Shown: positions 19,119 to 28,386 of the stretch, one piece after another
Layout of the letters: each line of letters starts with the position of its first letter
How positions within the stretch are numbered: the first letter of the stretch is position 1
Assembly: GCF_000682735.1 (NCBI RefSeq)
Contig: NZ_AWFD01000033.1
Location: 62,001-126,000, forward strand
Direction of reading: 5' to 3'
Length of the DNA stretch: 64,000 bases
DNA from: Hyphomonas sp. CY54-11-8
GTDB taxonomy: Bacteria; Pseudomonadota; Alphaproteobacteria; Caulobacterales; Hyphomonadaceae
Position numbers and translations under genes: made by a program
Notes under the pieces: model-generated
What the model was told of the DNA's origin: nothing
The model's input: the letters and a program-made list of their open reading frames with translations, nothing else
The model's database searches: none

Positions 19119-19490
19119 CTAGTCGTTTGCGGCGACCGGCTCGGCCTTGCCCCGCACCTCGATGACCATGGTCTTGATCACGCGAACTTTCACGTTTTCA
19201 CCCAGGTCGAGGGAGATTTCGTCGTCAAACACCTTGTTCACCTTGCCGACGAGGCCGCCGGAGGTGACGACCGTGTCGCCCCGCTTCAGGGCCGTCAGCA
19301 TGGAGGAGTGTTTCTTGGCGCGCTGCTGCTGCGGGCGGATCAGCAGGAAGTAGAAGATGGCAACCAGACCGATCGGCATGATCAGCAATTCGAACAGGCC
19401 ACCGCCCGGACGGCCACCGGCTTCCTGAGCCACCGCCGGAAGCGCCGACAAAGCAGCTCCGATGAACAGCGCTACGTGCTTGTTCGCCAT
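19119..19490 (-). CDS. yajC: Preprotein translocase accessory subunit YajC
   Basis: A 123-residue protein: N-terminal signal or anchor segment, second hydrophobic helix (ELLIMPIGLVAIFYFLLI), then a soluble domain. The YajC signature RPQQQRAK follows the helix, and TALKRGDTVVTSGGLVGKV is diagnostic. The start at 19490 (MANKHVALF) is preceded by GAGAGG; the 22-residue longer frame reads into the intergenic space. It heads the yajC-secD-secF cluster. The nlpD-like lysM peptidase that often sits between pcm and yajC in alphaproteobacteria is absent here. Confidence 0.93.
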   Translation of the reverse strand: MANKHVALFIGAALSALPAVAQEAGGRPGGGLFELLIMPIGLVAIFYFLLIRPQQQRAKKHSSMLTALKRGDTVVTSGGLVGKVNKVFDDEISLDLGENVKVRVIKTMVIEVRGKAEPVAAND

Positions 19491-19583
19491 GATTTTCCTC
19501 TCTTCTGGCCCCTGAAAAAGATACGCCCCTATAGCTGTGGCCGCAGGGATTGGCAAACAAGGGCTGCAGGCGTGAATTCGCAG

Positions 19584-20237
19584 TCAGAGCGCCTGTGCAG
19601 GGCCTTCGCGCAACAGTGGCAACGCATGCCGGAAGCCCAGCCGCTGGCGCTCGCTATTCTCGTGCAGGCGCATCAGGACCTGCCCATCTGACGTGACCAC
19701 CGGAGCTACCAGCAAGCCGCCCTTGCCAAGCTGGCTGAGCAGGACATCCGGAATCTCTGTCACAGCCCCAGCCAGCAGGATCCGGTCGTACGGTCCCCGT
19801 TCCGGCCAGCCGAGCAAGCCATCGCCGCAGCGCACCGCCAGGTTGGGCAATTCGAGATCCAGGATTCGCCGCCGGATGGCGTCTGTCAGGGTGTTGAAAC
19901 GCTCCACCGCAAACACGTCCGCCGCCAGCTGCGCCAGCAGGGCCGCCGTGTAGCCGGAGCCCGCACCGATCAACAGGACACGGGATTCATTGCCTTTTTC
20001 CAGATCGAGCGCCTGGATCAGCTGCCCCGTGGTGACCGGACGCGGAATGATCTGGCCGCATGGGATCGGCACCATGGCATTCTCGAAAGCGAGATTGGTC
20101 AGCCCCGGATCGTCGATGAAGGCGGCGCGGTCGATGGTTTCCATGGCCTGCAGCACGCCGTCATCGGTCACGCCCTCCTGCCTGAGGTGGAGAACGAGCC
20201 GGGCTGCGCGAAAGGGATCGGCGATCAGGCCTGCCAT
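19584..20237 (-). CDS. pcm: Protein-L-isoaspartate O-methyltransferase
   Basis: A 217-residue SAM-dependent repair enzyme that methylates isoaspartyl residues. Motif I is reached as [16 protein letters not shown]. The upstream region [12 protein letters not shown] corresponds to the GQTISQP loop of classical PCMT, with divergent residues. Gene order serS-surE-pcm is the usual one in this lineage. Its start overlaps surE's stop by 13 bp, indicating coupled translation. Confidence 0.88.
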   Translation of the reverse strand: MAGLIADPFRAARLVLHLRQEGVTDDGVLQAMETIDRAAFIDDPGLTNLAFENAMVPIPCGQIIPRPVTTGQLIQALDLEKGNESRVLLIGAGSGYTAALLAQLAADVFAVERFNTLTDAIRRRILDLELPNLAVRCGDGLLGWPERGPYDRILLAGAVTEIPDVLLSQLGKGGLLVAPVVTSDGQVLMRLHENSERQRLGFRHALPLLREGPAQAL

Positions 20238-20986
20238 GACTCCCGAAGCTTTTGGAGGAACGCCTCGTGCGTCAAGTCCACATGTAGCGGAGACACCGAA
20301 ACATAGCCCTCATAGATCGCTCTTAAGTCAGTTCCTTCATCAGGTTTGGACAATTTGCCCCTGTAGCCGATCCAGTAATAATCGTTCCCGCGCAGGTCTT
20401 CCCGCCGGTCGGTGTGGATGATCGACTCGTCGCGGAAGCCCTGACGGGTAATCTGAACGCCGCGGACGTCCTCGGGTTCGAGATCCGGGAAGTTCACGTT
20501 CATCACCACATCGTCCGGCCAGCCCATGTCGATCAGCGGGCGCAGCGTCTTCGCGCCCCAGGTCCGGGCCGTGTCCCATGGCAAAGAGCCGCGCTCGCGG
20601 AAATTCTGGGACTGGCTGAGCGCGATCGACGGAATGCCCAGCTGCATGCCGAACATGGCCGCCGCGATCGTGCCGGAAAAGCTCGTATCCTCGGCGATGT
20701 TCTGGCCGCGATTGACGCCGGAGAGGACAAGGTCCGGCTTGTCGGGCATCAGGTCATGCGTCGCCAGCAGCACGCAATCGGACGGCGTGCCGGTGATTGC
20801 AAAAGCGCGGGCGCCGACCTTGCGGGTGCGCACCGGATGCGTCAGCGAGATGGCGCGGCCCTTGCCGGACTGTTCCTCTTCCGGCGCCGCAATCCAGATG
20901 TCGTCCGACAGCTCCTTGGCGATTTCCTCCAGCACCGACAGGCCGGGGGCATTGATGCCATCATCGTTCGTGAGGAGGATTCTCAC
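20225..20986 (-). CDS. surE: 5'/3'-nucleotidase SurE
   Basis: A 253-residue phosphatase acting on nucleoside monophosphates under stress. The N-terminus [15 protein letters not shown] carries the metal-binding aspartates, and SGVNRGQN and SGTIAAA follow in the right order. The gene overlaps serS by 4 bp and pcm by 13 bp. Family length is about 250. Stationary-phase role is known for the family, not shown here. Confidence 0.94.
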   Translation of the reverse strand: MRILLTNDDGINAPGLSVLEEIAKELSDDIWIAAPEEEQSGKGRAISLTHPVRTRKVGARAFAITGTPSDCVLLATHDLMPDKPDLVLSGVNRGQNIAEDTSFSGTIAAAMFGMQLGIPSIALSQSQNFRERGSLPWDTARTWGAKTLRPLIDMGWPDDVVMNVNFPDLEPEDVRGVQITRQGFRDESIIHTDRREDLRGNDYYWIGYRGKLSKPDEGTDLRAIYEGYVSVSPLHVDLTHEAFLQKLRESWQA

Positions 20987-22263
20987 GAGATGACCTCAAG
21001 GCCGCCAAGATACGGGCGCAGGGCCTCAGGGACGGTGATGGAGCCATCTTCGTTCTGGTAGTTCTCGATCACGGCGACCAGTGTCCGGCCGACGGCGAGG
21101 CCTGAGCCGTTCAGCGTGTGCACGAATTCCGGTTTTGCGCCGGGCTCGGGCCGGTAGCGCGCGTCCATCCGGCGGGCCTGATAGTCGCCGCAATAAGAGC
21201 ACGAGCTGATCTCGCGATAGGTGTTCTGCGACGGCAGCCAGACTTCGAGGTCATAGGTCTTGCGCGCCCCTGCCCCCATGTCGCCCGTGCAGAGCAGCAT
21301 GCGGCGGAACGGCAGGTCGAGCCGCTTCAGCACGGTCTCGGCGCATTCCGTCATGCGCTCCAGCTCCGCGAGCCCCTCTTCCTCGTTCGCAACGACAGAG
21401 ACAAGCTCGACCTTGTTGAACTGGTGCAGGCGGATCATGCCCTTCGTGTCACGCCCCGCACTGCCCGCTTCCGACCGGAAGCATGGCGTGTGTGCGGTGA
21501 AACGGCGCGGCAGGTAGGACGCTTCGATGATTGTCTCACGGACGATGTTCGTTAGCGACACTTCCGCCGTCGGGATCAGCCAGTGATCGGCTGTGGTCTT
21601 GAACAGGTCTTCTGCAAACTTCGGCAACTGGCCGGTGCCGACCAGCGCCTGGTCTTTCACCAGAAGCGGCGGCGAGCATTCCGTGTACCCATGTTCCAGG
21701 GTCTGCAGGTCCAGCATGAAGGAGGCGAGCGCGCGTTCCAGCCGGGCAAGCTGGCCCGATAGCAGCACGAAGCGCGCACCGCTCATCTTGGCGGCGGTTT
21801 CGAAATCCATCATACCGAGGGCTTCGCCGAGGTCGGCATGGTCTTTCGGGCCGTTAATGCGCTTCGGTTCGCCCCAGCGGTGCTTCTCGACATTCATCTC
21901 TTCGTCCTGTCCTTCCGGCACATCGTCCAGTGGCAGGTTCGGCAGGCCATAGAGCAGTTCGTTCAGTTCGGCGCGGGCCGCCTCTTCCTGCTCGGCGCAG
22001 GCCTCAATGGTTTCCTTGGCATCGGCCACGACCTTGCGCAGGCGCTCGAATTCCGCCTCGTCACCGGACGCCTTCGCCTTGCCGATCAGCTTGGACGTTT
22101 CATTGCGCAGTTTCTCGGCTTCCTGCTTGTCGGTCAGGGCCGTACGCAGGGCCGCATCGTGGCGGTGAATATCATCCACCGCATCGCCGAGGCCCGGCTT
22201 GCGCCGGTTCCAGGCCTTGCGGAAGGCTTCAGGGTTTTCGCGGATCGCACGGAGGTCAAACAT
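20983..22263 (-). CDS. serS: Seryl-tRNA synthetase
   Basis: A 426-residue class II aminoacyl-tRNA synthetase. The N-terminal long coiled-coil arm (about residues 30-100, [14 protein letters not shown]) binds tRNA-Ser. Catalytic motif 2 is visible as [14 protein letters not shown], and motif 3 as the [18 protein letters not shown] region. Length and [10 protein letters not shown] start are typical. It overlaps surE by 4 bp. Confidence 0.96.
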   Translation of the reverse strand: MFDLRAIRENPEAFRKAWNRRKPGLGDAVDDIHRHDAALRTALTDKQEAEKLRNETSKLIGKAKASGDEAEFERLRKVVADAKETIEACAEQEEAARAELNELLYGLPNLPLDDVPEGQDEEMNVEKHRWGEPKRINGPKDHADLGEALGMMDFETAAKMSGARFVLLSGQLARLERALASFMLDLQTLEHGYTECSPPLLVKDQALVGTGQLPKFAEDLFKTTADHWLIPTAEVSLTNIVRETIIEASYLPRRFTAHTPCFRSEAGSAGRDTKGMIRLHQFNKVELVSVVANEEEGLAELERMTECAETVLKRLDLPFRRMLLCTGDMGAGARKTYDLEVWLPSQNTYREISSCSYCGDYQARRMDARYRPEPGAKPEFVHTLNGSGLAVGRTLVAVIENYQNEDGSITVPEALRPYLGGLEVIS

Positions 22264-22311
22264 CGGATCGGGCCTTCGATGACTTTTAAGGGTCTTCTAT
22301 AGCCCCAGCGT

Positions 22312-23439
22312 CTAATCCGCTGCGGCAGGCGCGTCCACTTGCGTTTCAGCCGCAGCCGGCTTTTCTGCCGGCTTCTCGACGGCCGTATCGATCACTTTTT
22401 CCGGCGCCTTCCCGTTGGATTTCTCAGGCGGCTTCTCCAACGCCGTTTCCACAGGCGGTTCCGGCTTTTTGGGCGGCGGCGCCAGCGGCGATGGCACACC
22501 GACCATGCGTCCACGGCGGCTACGCGGCCCGCGGACACGGCACACGATCCGCACCGTCTTGTCGGCGAGTTCCGTGACCTCAATGTCCGGGTTTTCCTTC
22601 GACAGCTTGTGCATCAGCGTCTTGAAGTTCTTCTGGCCCAGCCACGGCTTCACCCGGTTGCCATACTTGGTCTGGAAGCCTTCCATGCCCTCCAGCGCCC
22701 GGATCACCTTGTTGCGCGGCAGCGGCTGGTCAGGGGTGCGGGCGCCAAGCTGCATCACAATATCGGCGGCGAGCCGTATCTGCTGGACCGCGTCCGGCGT
22801 GCCGTTTGCCTTCTCGACTCGTACCGCCTCGCGCACTTTCTTCATCAGCGGCGAGCGGCGCTCCGCCTGCTGGCGCAGCGGGGCGATCACCGGTGGATCG
22901 GAGCGAAGCTTGTACCATTTGCGCGGTGCACGCTCGTAATCGAACGCGGCCTTCAACGCACCGATATGGATCACACCGTCAGCATGTTCGGAGTAGAGCT
23001 GATAGGTCGGGTCGGTTTCCTTGCCCGCCGTGACAACGCGCAGGCCTGCCAGCTGGAGGCGGTTTACCACGGGCACGAAATCGGAATCGGTGGTCAGGAT
23101 GACCATTTCATCGATACCGCGCATCGTGTGGTGCAGCTCAATGGCATCCATGGTCATGACAATGTCGGCCGAGGACTTGCCCGAGGCGATCTTCGTCTTG
23201 GCATGGGCCCGGCAGTCGAACGTCTCGAAGCCCGCCGCCTGAAAGGCTTCGCGGTGCACGTCATACTGACTGTTCCAATAGACCCGCTTGGACACGAATT
23301 TGCGGCGGAGTCCCTTCTCCGACAGCGCACCATCGGTCAGCCACAGAAGCCATTTCGGCAACGTGTCGACCATGGCCATGCCCGTAGCGGCGAAAATATT
23401 GTCAAAATCCACGAGCAGTACGCTCTTCAGGCGCGCCAC
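22312..23439 (-). CDS. NYN-domain RNA-binding/PIN-like protein with LOTUS-like domain
   Basis: A 375-residue protein. Residues 7-20 (VLLVDFDNIFAATG) and the stretch TTDSDFVPVVNRLQLAGLRVV match the NYN (PIN-like) fold with its acidic DFDN and TDSDF motifs. A basic, arginine-rich middle region (about 190-300) resembles the OST-HTH/LOTUS RNA-binding region. The tail is a low-complexity run of EKPxEK and PAEKP repeats. Sitting between tatC and serS is unusual. The family includes LabA and limkain-type RNA-processing proteins; nuclease activity is not shown. Confidence 0.75.
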   Translation of the reverse strand: MARLKSVLLVDFDNIFAATGMAMVDTLPKWLLWLTDGALSEKGLRRKFVSKRVYWNSQYDVHREAFQAAGFETFDCRAHAKTKIASGKSSADIVMTMDAIELHHTMRGIDEMVILTTDSDFVPVVNRLQLAGLRVVTAGKETDPTYQLYSEHADGVIHIGALKAAFDYERAPRKWYKLRSDPPVIAPLRQQAERRSPLMKKVREAVRVEKANGTPDAVQQIRLAADIVMQLGARTPDQPLPRNKVIRALEGMEGFQTKYGNRVKPWLGQKNFKTLMHKLSKENPDIEVTELADKTVRIVCRVRGPRSRRGRMVGVPSPLAPPPKKPEPPVETALEKPPEKSNGKAPEKVIDTAVEKPAEKPAAAETQVDAPAAAD

Positions 23440-23526
23440 AGACTACTCCTTGCTTCTCAAGGCCAGGCTCATTTGTAAGGTTCTACATCCGCGCAGTCAT
23501 TTCAACAGCGCCGCACAGCGAAGCGG

Positions 23527-24354
23527 TCATTCCGCCGCGGAAGTAGCCTCGCGCTCAGCTTCTTTTTTCTCAATCAACTTCACGCTCAGAATGCCGACCT
23601 CATAGAGGAACAGCACGGGCGCCGCCAGCAGGATCTGCGAGATTGCATCCGGAGGCGTGAACAGTGCCGAAAATGCTAGAATGCCGACAACCGCAAACTT
23701 CCGCCCTTTGGACAGGCCTTCAGAGCTGACGACCCCGATCTTGCCGAGCAGGGTCAGGATCAGCGGCAGCTGGAACGAAATGCCGAACGCCAGCATCAGC
23801 GCCATGACGAGTGACAGGTAATCCGCCACCCTGGGCAACATGGTGATGTTTGCGACCTCGCTGTCGGTCAGCTCCATACCCACGGTGAAACGCGCCAGCA
23901 TCGGCAACATGACGTAATAGACGAAAGCCGCACCGGAGGAGAACAGAATCGGCGCCAGAACCAGGTATGGCCAGAAGGCGCCGCGCTCATTCTTGTAGAG
24001 GCCCGGTGCCACGAAGGCGTAGACCTGCCAGGCGACAAAGGGGAATGCCACGAAGATGCCCGCAAACAGGGCGAGCTTCAGCTTGGCGAAGAAGAACTCC
24101 ATCGGCGCAGTGTAGATGAAGTCCAGTTTCGCACCGCGGATCTCCTGCGCCATGCGGGCGAACGGATCCAGCAGGAACTCGTAGATGTCCTGCGCGAAGA
24201 AGAAACAGCCGATCGTCGCCACCGCCAGGGCCAGAAGGCTCCAGATCAGGCGGGAGCGTAGTTCGGTCAGATGTTCCAGCAGCGGCGCGCGGGAGGTCTC
24301 GACCTCGTCTTCCAGGATTTCAGGCTGCTCGTCCTTGGGGGGCGTGTGCGTCAT
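23527..24354 (-). CDS. tatC: Sec-independent translocase TatC
   Basis: A 275-residue inner-membrane protein with six predicted helices. It shows the conserved ELRSRLIWSLLAL N-terminal segment and FxPFVxxQxYxFxxPGLY (seen as FPFVAWQVYAFVAPGLYKNE). It forms the receptor for twin-arginine signal peptides with TatB. Its start overlaps tatB by 4 bp. Several Tat-type substrates occur in this window (the DUF1501 protein, CopA, and perhaps the Rieske protein). Confidence 0.95.
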   Translation of the reverse strand: MTHTPPKDEQPEILEDEVETSRAPLLEHLTELRSRLIWSLLALAVATIGCFFFAQDIYEFLLDPFARMAQEIRGAKLDFIYTAPMEFFFAKLKLALFAGIFVAFPFVAWQVYAFVAPGLYKNERGAFWPYLVLAPILFSSGAAFVYYVMLPMLARFTVGMELTDSEVANITMLPRVADYLSLVMALMLAFGISFQLPLILTLLGKIGVVSSEGLSKGRKFAVVGILAFSALFTPPDAISQILLAAPVLFLYEVGILSVKLIEKKEAEREATSAAE

Positions 24355-24791
24355 GCCGGATCCCCCTTCGGCTCAGGGGCGGGGCGGGTTTCGGGCTTGG
24401 TATCAGGTTCGGATTTCGCCTCACGCTTTGACTCCGGTTTGGACTCTGGCATTTCCGGAGATGTCTGCTCGGCCAGCTTCGCCGCCGCCTCCGACCGCGA
24501 CTGCGCCATGACGGCGGAGTTGACGTCCTTCTCATAGTCGGACAGGTCGCTCGTCGCCTGCTTCAGCGAATTGGAAATCTTCAATTCCTCGATTTCCTTG
24601 CGCAGGTCTTCGAGTTCGCTCTGACGGGCGATGTCGTCAAAGGCGGCCTGGAACTCGCGCGCCATGGCGCGGCCTTTGCCCACAAACTGGCCAAGACGGC
24701 GCATCATCATCGGCAGGTCCTTGGGACCCACGATGATCAGGGCCGCAACGGCCAGCACCATAAGTTCGGTAAAACCGAGTCCGGGCAGCAT
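24351..24791 (-). CDS. tatB: Sec-independent translocase TatB
   Basis: A 146-residue protein with an N-terminal helix and the pattern GLGFTELMVLAVAALIIVGPKDLP, typical of TatB, then an amphipathic helix (GQFVGKGRAMAREFQAAFDD) and a charged proline/glutamate-rich tail with PE and KSE repeats. The order tatA-tatB-tatC is intact with a 22-bp gap to tatA. Confidence 0.93.
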   Translation of the reverse strand: MLPGLGFTELMVLAVAALIIVGPKDLPMMMRRLGQFVGKGRAMAREFQAAFDDIARQSELEDLRKEIEELKISNSLKQATSDLSDYEKDVNSAVMAQSRSEAAAKLAEQTSPEMPESKPESKREAKSEPDTKPETRPAPEPKGDPA

Positions 24792-24813
24792 GGGGTGCGC
24801 CCTCCGTCAGGGT

Positions 24814-25029
24814 TCAGGACGAAGCCTTGGTTTCGTCCTTCTGGGGCGTGACATCGACCATGTCTTCCTTGTCGACCGCCTTGGGTTCGTCCTCATCCTT
24901 GAGGCCCTTGCGGAAGGCGCCGATGCCTTTCGCCATATCGGTCATGATACCGGAAATCCGGCCCCGGCCGCCAAACAGCAGCAGCGCGACGATCACAACG
25001 ATCAGCATTTGAATCCAGCTGGGGGCCAT
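24814..25029 (-). CDS. tatA: Sec-independent translocase TatA
   Basis: A 71-residue protein: a single helix ([18 protein letters not shown]), the FGG-R hinge and an amphipathic helix ([18 protein letters not shown]), a normal TatA. The start is chosen at 25029 because AAGGAG lies upstream and the fold begins here; the longer frame to 25773 only runs through the divergent xth gene. It is first in the tat operon and divergent from xth across about 84 bp. Confidence 0.94.
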   Translation of the reverse strand: MAPSWIQMLIVVIVALLLFGGRGRISGIMTDMAKGIGAFRKGLKDEDEPKAVDKEDMVDVTPQKDETKASS

Positions 25030-25113
25030 GCCGGGGGTCTCCTTGAAGTTTCCGGGAGTATAAGGGCCGGAACTGGCTGGAACAATGGGGCGAAGCTGCT
25101 TAAAGGTCAGCGC

Positions 25114-25890
25114 ATGCGTATTGCCACATGGAACGTCAATTCGATCAAAGCGCGCTTCCCGACTGTGCAGGAAGTGCTGCAGAACATCGATTGTGATGTC
25201 GTCTGCCTTCAGGAACTGAAGTGCGAGACGGACGCCTTCCCCTATATGGAACTGGAAGAAGCTGGCTGGAACTGCGCCGTGCTGGGCCAGAAATCCTATA
25301 ATGGCGTGGCCATTCTCTCGAAATATCCGCTGGAGGATGTGACGAAAGGCCTCTCCACTATGAAGGACGACCAGGCCCGCTTCATCGAAGCGCTGGTCAT
25401 GGCCGACCGGCCGGTGCGGGTCGGCGGGCTCTACTTGCCGAACGGCAACCCGGCGCCGGGCCCGAAATTCGACTACAAGCTCGAATGGATGGCCTGCCTG
25501 CTGGATCATGCCCGCGAGCGCCTGAAGGCTGAAGAGCCTTATGTCCTCTGCGGTGACTACAACACGATCCCGACGGCGGTGGATTGCTGGGACGAGACCA
25601 AATGGGCCGATGACGCCCTCGCCCTGCCCGAAACGCGTGAAGCCTTCCGCCGGATCAAGAACCTCGGCATGGCGGATGCGTTCGAAATCACCGACGGCCG
25701 CGCCCACCAGTACACATTCTGGGACTATCAGGGCGGCGCTTTCCAGAAGGATCACGGCATCCGGATCGACCATTTGCTGGTCTCCCCGCAGGCGGCCGAC
25801 CGGCTCCAGTCCGTCGAAATCTACCGCAAGGCCCGCAGCCTGGACAAACCGTCAGACCATGTGCCCGTGATCGGGGTTTTTGAAGACTAG
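25114..25890 (+). CDS. xth: Exodeoxyribonuclease III
   Basis: A 258-residue DNA-repair nuclease acting at AP sites and 3' ends. Motifs in order are [31 protein letters not shown] and SDHVPVIG, the full catalytic set of the endonuclease/exonuclease/phosphatase fold. Start at 25114 ([12 protein letters not shown]) has AAAGGT upstream. Its final stop codon overlaps that of the convergent hypothetical gene. Confidence 0.93.
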   Translation: MRIATWNVNSIKARFPTVQEVLQNIDCDVVCLQELKCETDAFPYMELEEAGWNCAVLGQKSYNGVAILSKYPLEDVTKGLSTMKDDQARFIEALVMADRPVRVGGLYLPNGNPAPGPKFDYKLEWMACLLDHARERLKAEEPYVLCGDYNTIPTAVDCWDETKWADDALALPETREAFRRIKNLGMADAFEITDGRAHQYTFWDYQGGAFQKDHGIRIDHLLVSPQAADRLQSVEIYRKARSLDKPSDHVPVIGVFED

Positions 25891-26663
25891 TTCACAGACC
25901 CGTAGGTCGCGCCAGCATCGTTGAAATAGGCGCGCCAGAAGCCCTTTACGTCCGCGACCGGCAGGTCGTAGATCTGGCGCGGCACGACGCGGGCGACGAC
26001 GTCGACGCCTTCGAGCTTCGGCTTCGTCTCGGCCAGCTCCGAATCCAGATAGGCGTCATAGTCGGCGCCCATCTTGTAGAAGGAGAAGCCGCCGGAATGC
26101 TGCATCAGGTCTGACACCAGCACGACCCGGCGCCCGGCCTGTTGCGGCTGGAAGTCTGCCCGATCGGAGATGGAATAGATCGCTTCGCTCAATGGGGAGC
26201 TCGGCTGTTCCTTGTCCATCAGCGCCTCTTCCACCGTGCCGACCAGCGGCTGGTAGAATTTCTTCTGCCAGGCCTGTTCGATCATCTTCGGGTTCTGTGT
26301 GATCGGGTTGGCGGCGGCGGCGCTTCCCGGAGAGCAGGACGTGTACAGAACTTTCGGATTGTAAGGATCGGCTGCGTTAGGAACCATCACGCTCAGCTTG
26401 CCAAACTTCGGCAATGACCGGGCCTCGTCGTTCACCAGTTCACGCACCCAATCCATGTCGTTCGGATTGAACGGATCCGACTGGTCGATCAGAAGGATCG
26501 TATGCGCCGGGTCCTTGTGGTCCAGGCGGCAGCTGGTGTCAGACGCCACGGCTGGCGGCTGGCTGAAAGCGACCAGTGCGAACAGGCCGAACACGCCGGT
26601 CAGCATGGCACCGATGGTGCCACGCCAGAACCAGGGACCACGAGTACTCCTGCGTCTTGCCAT
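25887..26663 (-). CDS. Membrane-anchored vWA-like protein of unknown function
   Basis: A 258-residue protein not recognised by family. One transmembrane helix (about 14-36) follows a basic MARRR start; the rest should be periplasmic. The segment TILLIDQSDPFN (55-66) looks like the first strand of a von Willebrand factor A fold with D-x-S of a metal site; a later strand reads GRRVVLVSDLMQHS. Classical MIDAS is DxSxS, so the motif is partial (DQSDP). The gene follows a large membrane gene by 14 bp, and the two likely form one operon. Function is unknown; it is the best candidate here for a new system. Confidence 0.7.
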   Translation of the reverse strand: MARRRSTRGPWFWRGTIGAMLTGVFGLFALVAFSQPPAVASDTSCRLDHKDPAHTILLIDQSDPFNPNDMDWVRELVNDEARSLPKFGKLSVMVPNAADPYNPKVLYTSCSPGSAAAANPITQNPKMIEQAWQKKFYQPLVGTVEEALMDKEQPSSPLSEAIYSISDRADFQPQQAGRRVVLVSDLMQHSGGFSFYKMGADYDAYLDSELAETKPKLEGVDVVARVVPRQIYDLPVADVKGFWRAYFNDAGATYGSVN

Positions 26664-26677
26664 GACCAGCTATCTCC

Positions 26678-28276
26678 TCAGGCGCGGCGGGCCTGATCAA
26701 CAGGCACATGGGTGGAACCCTTGACCTGCTTGACCTCACGGACCTTGCCGATTTCTTCAGCAACTTTCTTCTCGATGGACGACAGCCCCTGCTGGACGTG
26801 CTGGATGTGCTGCTCCAGCCATTCCCGGCAGATATTCAGGGCCGTGATGTTGTTGTCGATGGTCTTCATCGCTGTCTGTGCCTGTTCCCGCTCCTTGGCC
26901 ATGTCGTAGGACGGCAGCTGCGGCGTGACGATCTCGTCGAAATAGGCCGGACAAGCCGCCTGATCGCCAAGGCGGTCACGGTTGGCATTGCGGGCGCGCC
27001 GGTGCGCCTGGCGGTACGCGACTTTCAGGCTGCGCTCCTGGTCGGCGGCGCGCGAGGCAATCGCGATGGCAAAGTCACGCCGGGCATCCAGCAGGTTCAT
27101 CGCCTTTTCGATTTCGCGCTTGGCAGCGACATGGCGCGACTGCTGCGTCTCGAACCACTGGCGGCAGTGCGTGAAATAGTCCGACAGGTCGTCGCGAACG
27201 GCATTGCGGACCGCCTGACGGCGCTCATACGCCTTGCGTTCCTTGCGCCACACACGGCCATAGCCTGGGTAGCGGTCAGAAATGCGGTCATAGCCTTCAT
27301 AGATGGCAAGGCCGAAGACCGTCAGCCCCATGAACAACAGGCCGAGGGCGATGAAGCTGTCGAGGCCGACGATGTTCGGGAACATCGATACAAACACTTC
27401 AGACGGCGAAATCGAGAACAGGGAGAAGGTTCCCAGCCCGGCATCGGCCTCCGTGCTGTGCAGGCCGGTTTCGACAGCGTCGCGGAAGTGCGCCACGAAG
27501 AAGTTCAGCAGGATGCCGGAAATGATGCAGACGGTCGCGACCGTTCCGCCAATCACCTTCTTGATGATGCTGGGGCTGTTCAGCGCATAACGCAGGCCGA
27601 AGAAGCCGGCGGTCACACCGAGGCAGACGTTCACGGCGCTGACGCCAAAGGCGATCATCATGCCGCCGATCAGGCCATTGGACTGGGCATCCTTGAACAG
27701 GAGGGCGTTGAAGCCGCCTTCCAGGATCATGATGAAGACGAGAATCGCGATCGCCTGCTCGACGTTCTTCTTGATGTCCGGTGTGCGGTCACCGATCCGG
27801 TCGCCATGACGGGCACGGAACTGCTGCAGTTCGATGATCGCAGCGGAATGCGTTTCCTTGGCGTCTGCGGTATCGTCGGTCTCATAGTGACGATACTCGT
27901 TTTCTTCCGACTTAATGGCTTCGCGCAGCTGATCGGGATGAATGTCGATTGGCGTATAGTCGGCAATATAGTTGCGGACAGATGCAGACGCTGTGGACAT
28001 CCAGGTGCTGAGACCGCGGCGCACTTCCTCGGCACGCTCGGCGATCATCTGCTCACGCTCGCTCCACTGATCCTGTGTGATGGCCTCGGACACCGGCAGG
28101 CCGTCCTGGGCATCGGCTTTTGCATCCTTGCGGGTCATCTGGCGGCTGATTCCCAGCTCGCCTTTGGCTCGTTTGCCTTTCAGGCCGTGGTCGGCCAGGT
28201 CATTGGGAAGCTCAAGCGGCTTCACCTTGGTTTGACAACCGACATCTGCGCCCCAGCGCACAGTGTTCTTCGCCAT
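26678..28276 (-). CDS. Four-helix membrane protein with coiled-coil flanks, unknown function
   Basis: A 532-residue protein not recognised. It has a cytoplasmic N-terminal charged region (about 1-170), four transmembrane helices near 174-195, 202-228, 240-262 and 302-327, and a long C-terminal alpha-helical region (about 345-525) rich in basic residues and heptad-like patterns. The C-terminal part contains CPAYFDEIV and a long coiled-coil. It is upstream of, and probably co-transcribed with, the vWA-like gene. A membrane scaffold paired with a periplasmic vWA-like partner is a reasonable reading; no known system is matched. Confidence 0.7.
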   Translation of the reverse strand: MAKNTVRWGADVGCQTKVKPLELPNDLADHGLKGKRAKGELGISRQMTRKDAKADAQDGLPVSEAITQDQWSEREQMIAERAEEVRRGLSTWMSTASASVRNYIADYTPIDIHPDQLREAIKSEENEYRHYETDDTADAKETHSAAIIELQQFRARHGDRIGDRTPDIKKNVEQAIAILVFIMILEGGFNALLFKDAQSNGLIGGMMIAFGVSAVNVCLGVTAGFFGLRYALNSPSIIKKVIGGTVATVCIISGILLNFFVAHFRDAVETGLHSTEADAGLGTFSLFSISPSEVFVSMFPNIVGLDSFIALGLLFMGLTVFGLAIYEGYDRISDRYPGYGRVWRKERKAYERRQAVRNAVRDDLSDYFTHCRQWFETQQSRHVAAKREIEKAMNLLDARRDFAIAIASRAADQERSLKVAYRQAHRRARNANRDRLGDQAACPAYFDEIVTPQLPSYDMAKEREQAQTAMKTIDNNITALNICREWLEQHIQHVQQGLSSIEKKVAEEIGKVREVKQVKGSTHVPVDQARRA

Positions 28277-28386
28277 AACGCATCCTCATTAACAATACGG
28301 GCAAAAAAATTAACTGTCCGCAGAATGCGCCGCAGTGGTGAACGGGCGGTAAACCATCCCGCGTTATGTGCAATTCGTAATGTTGA

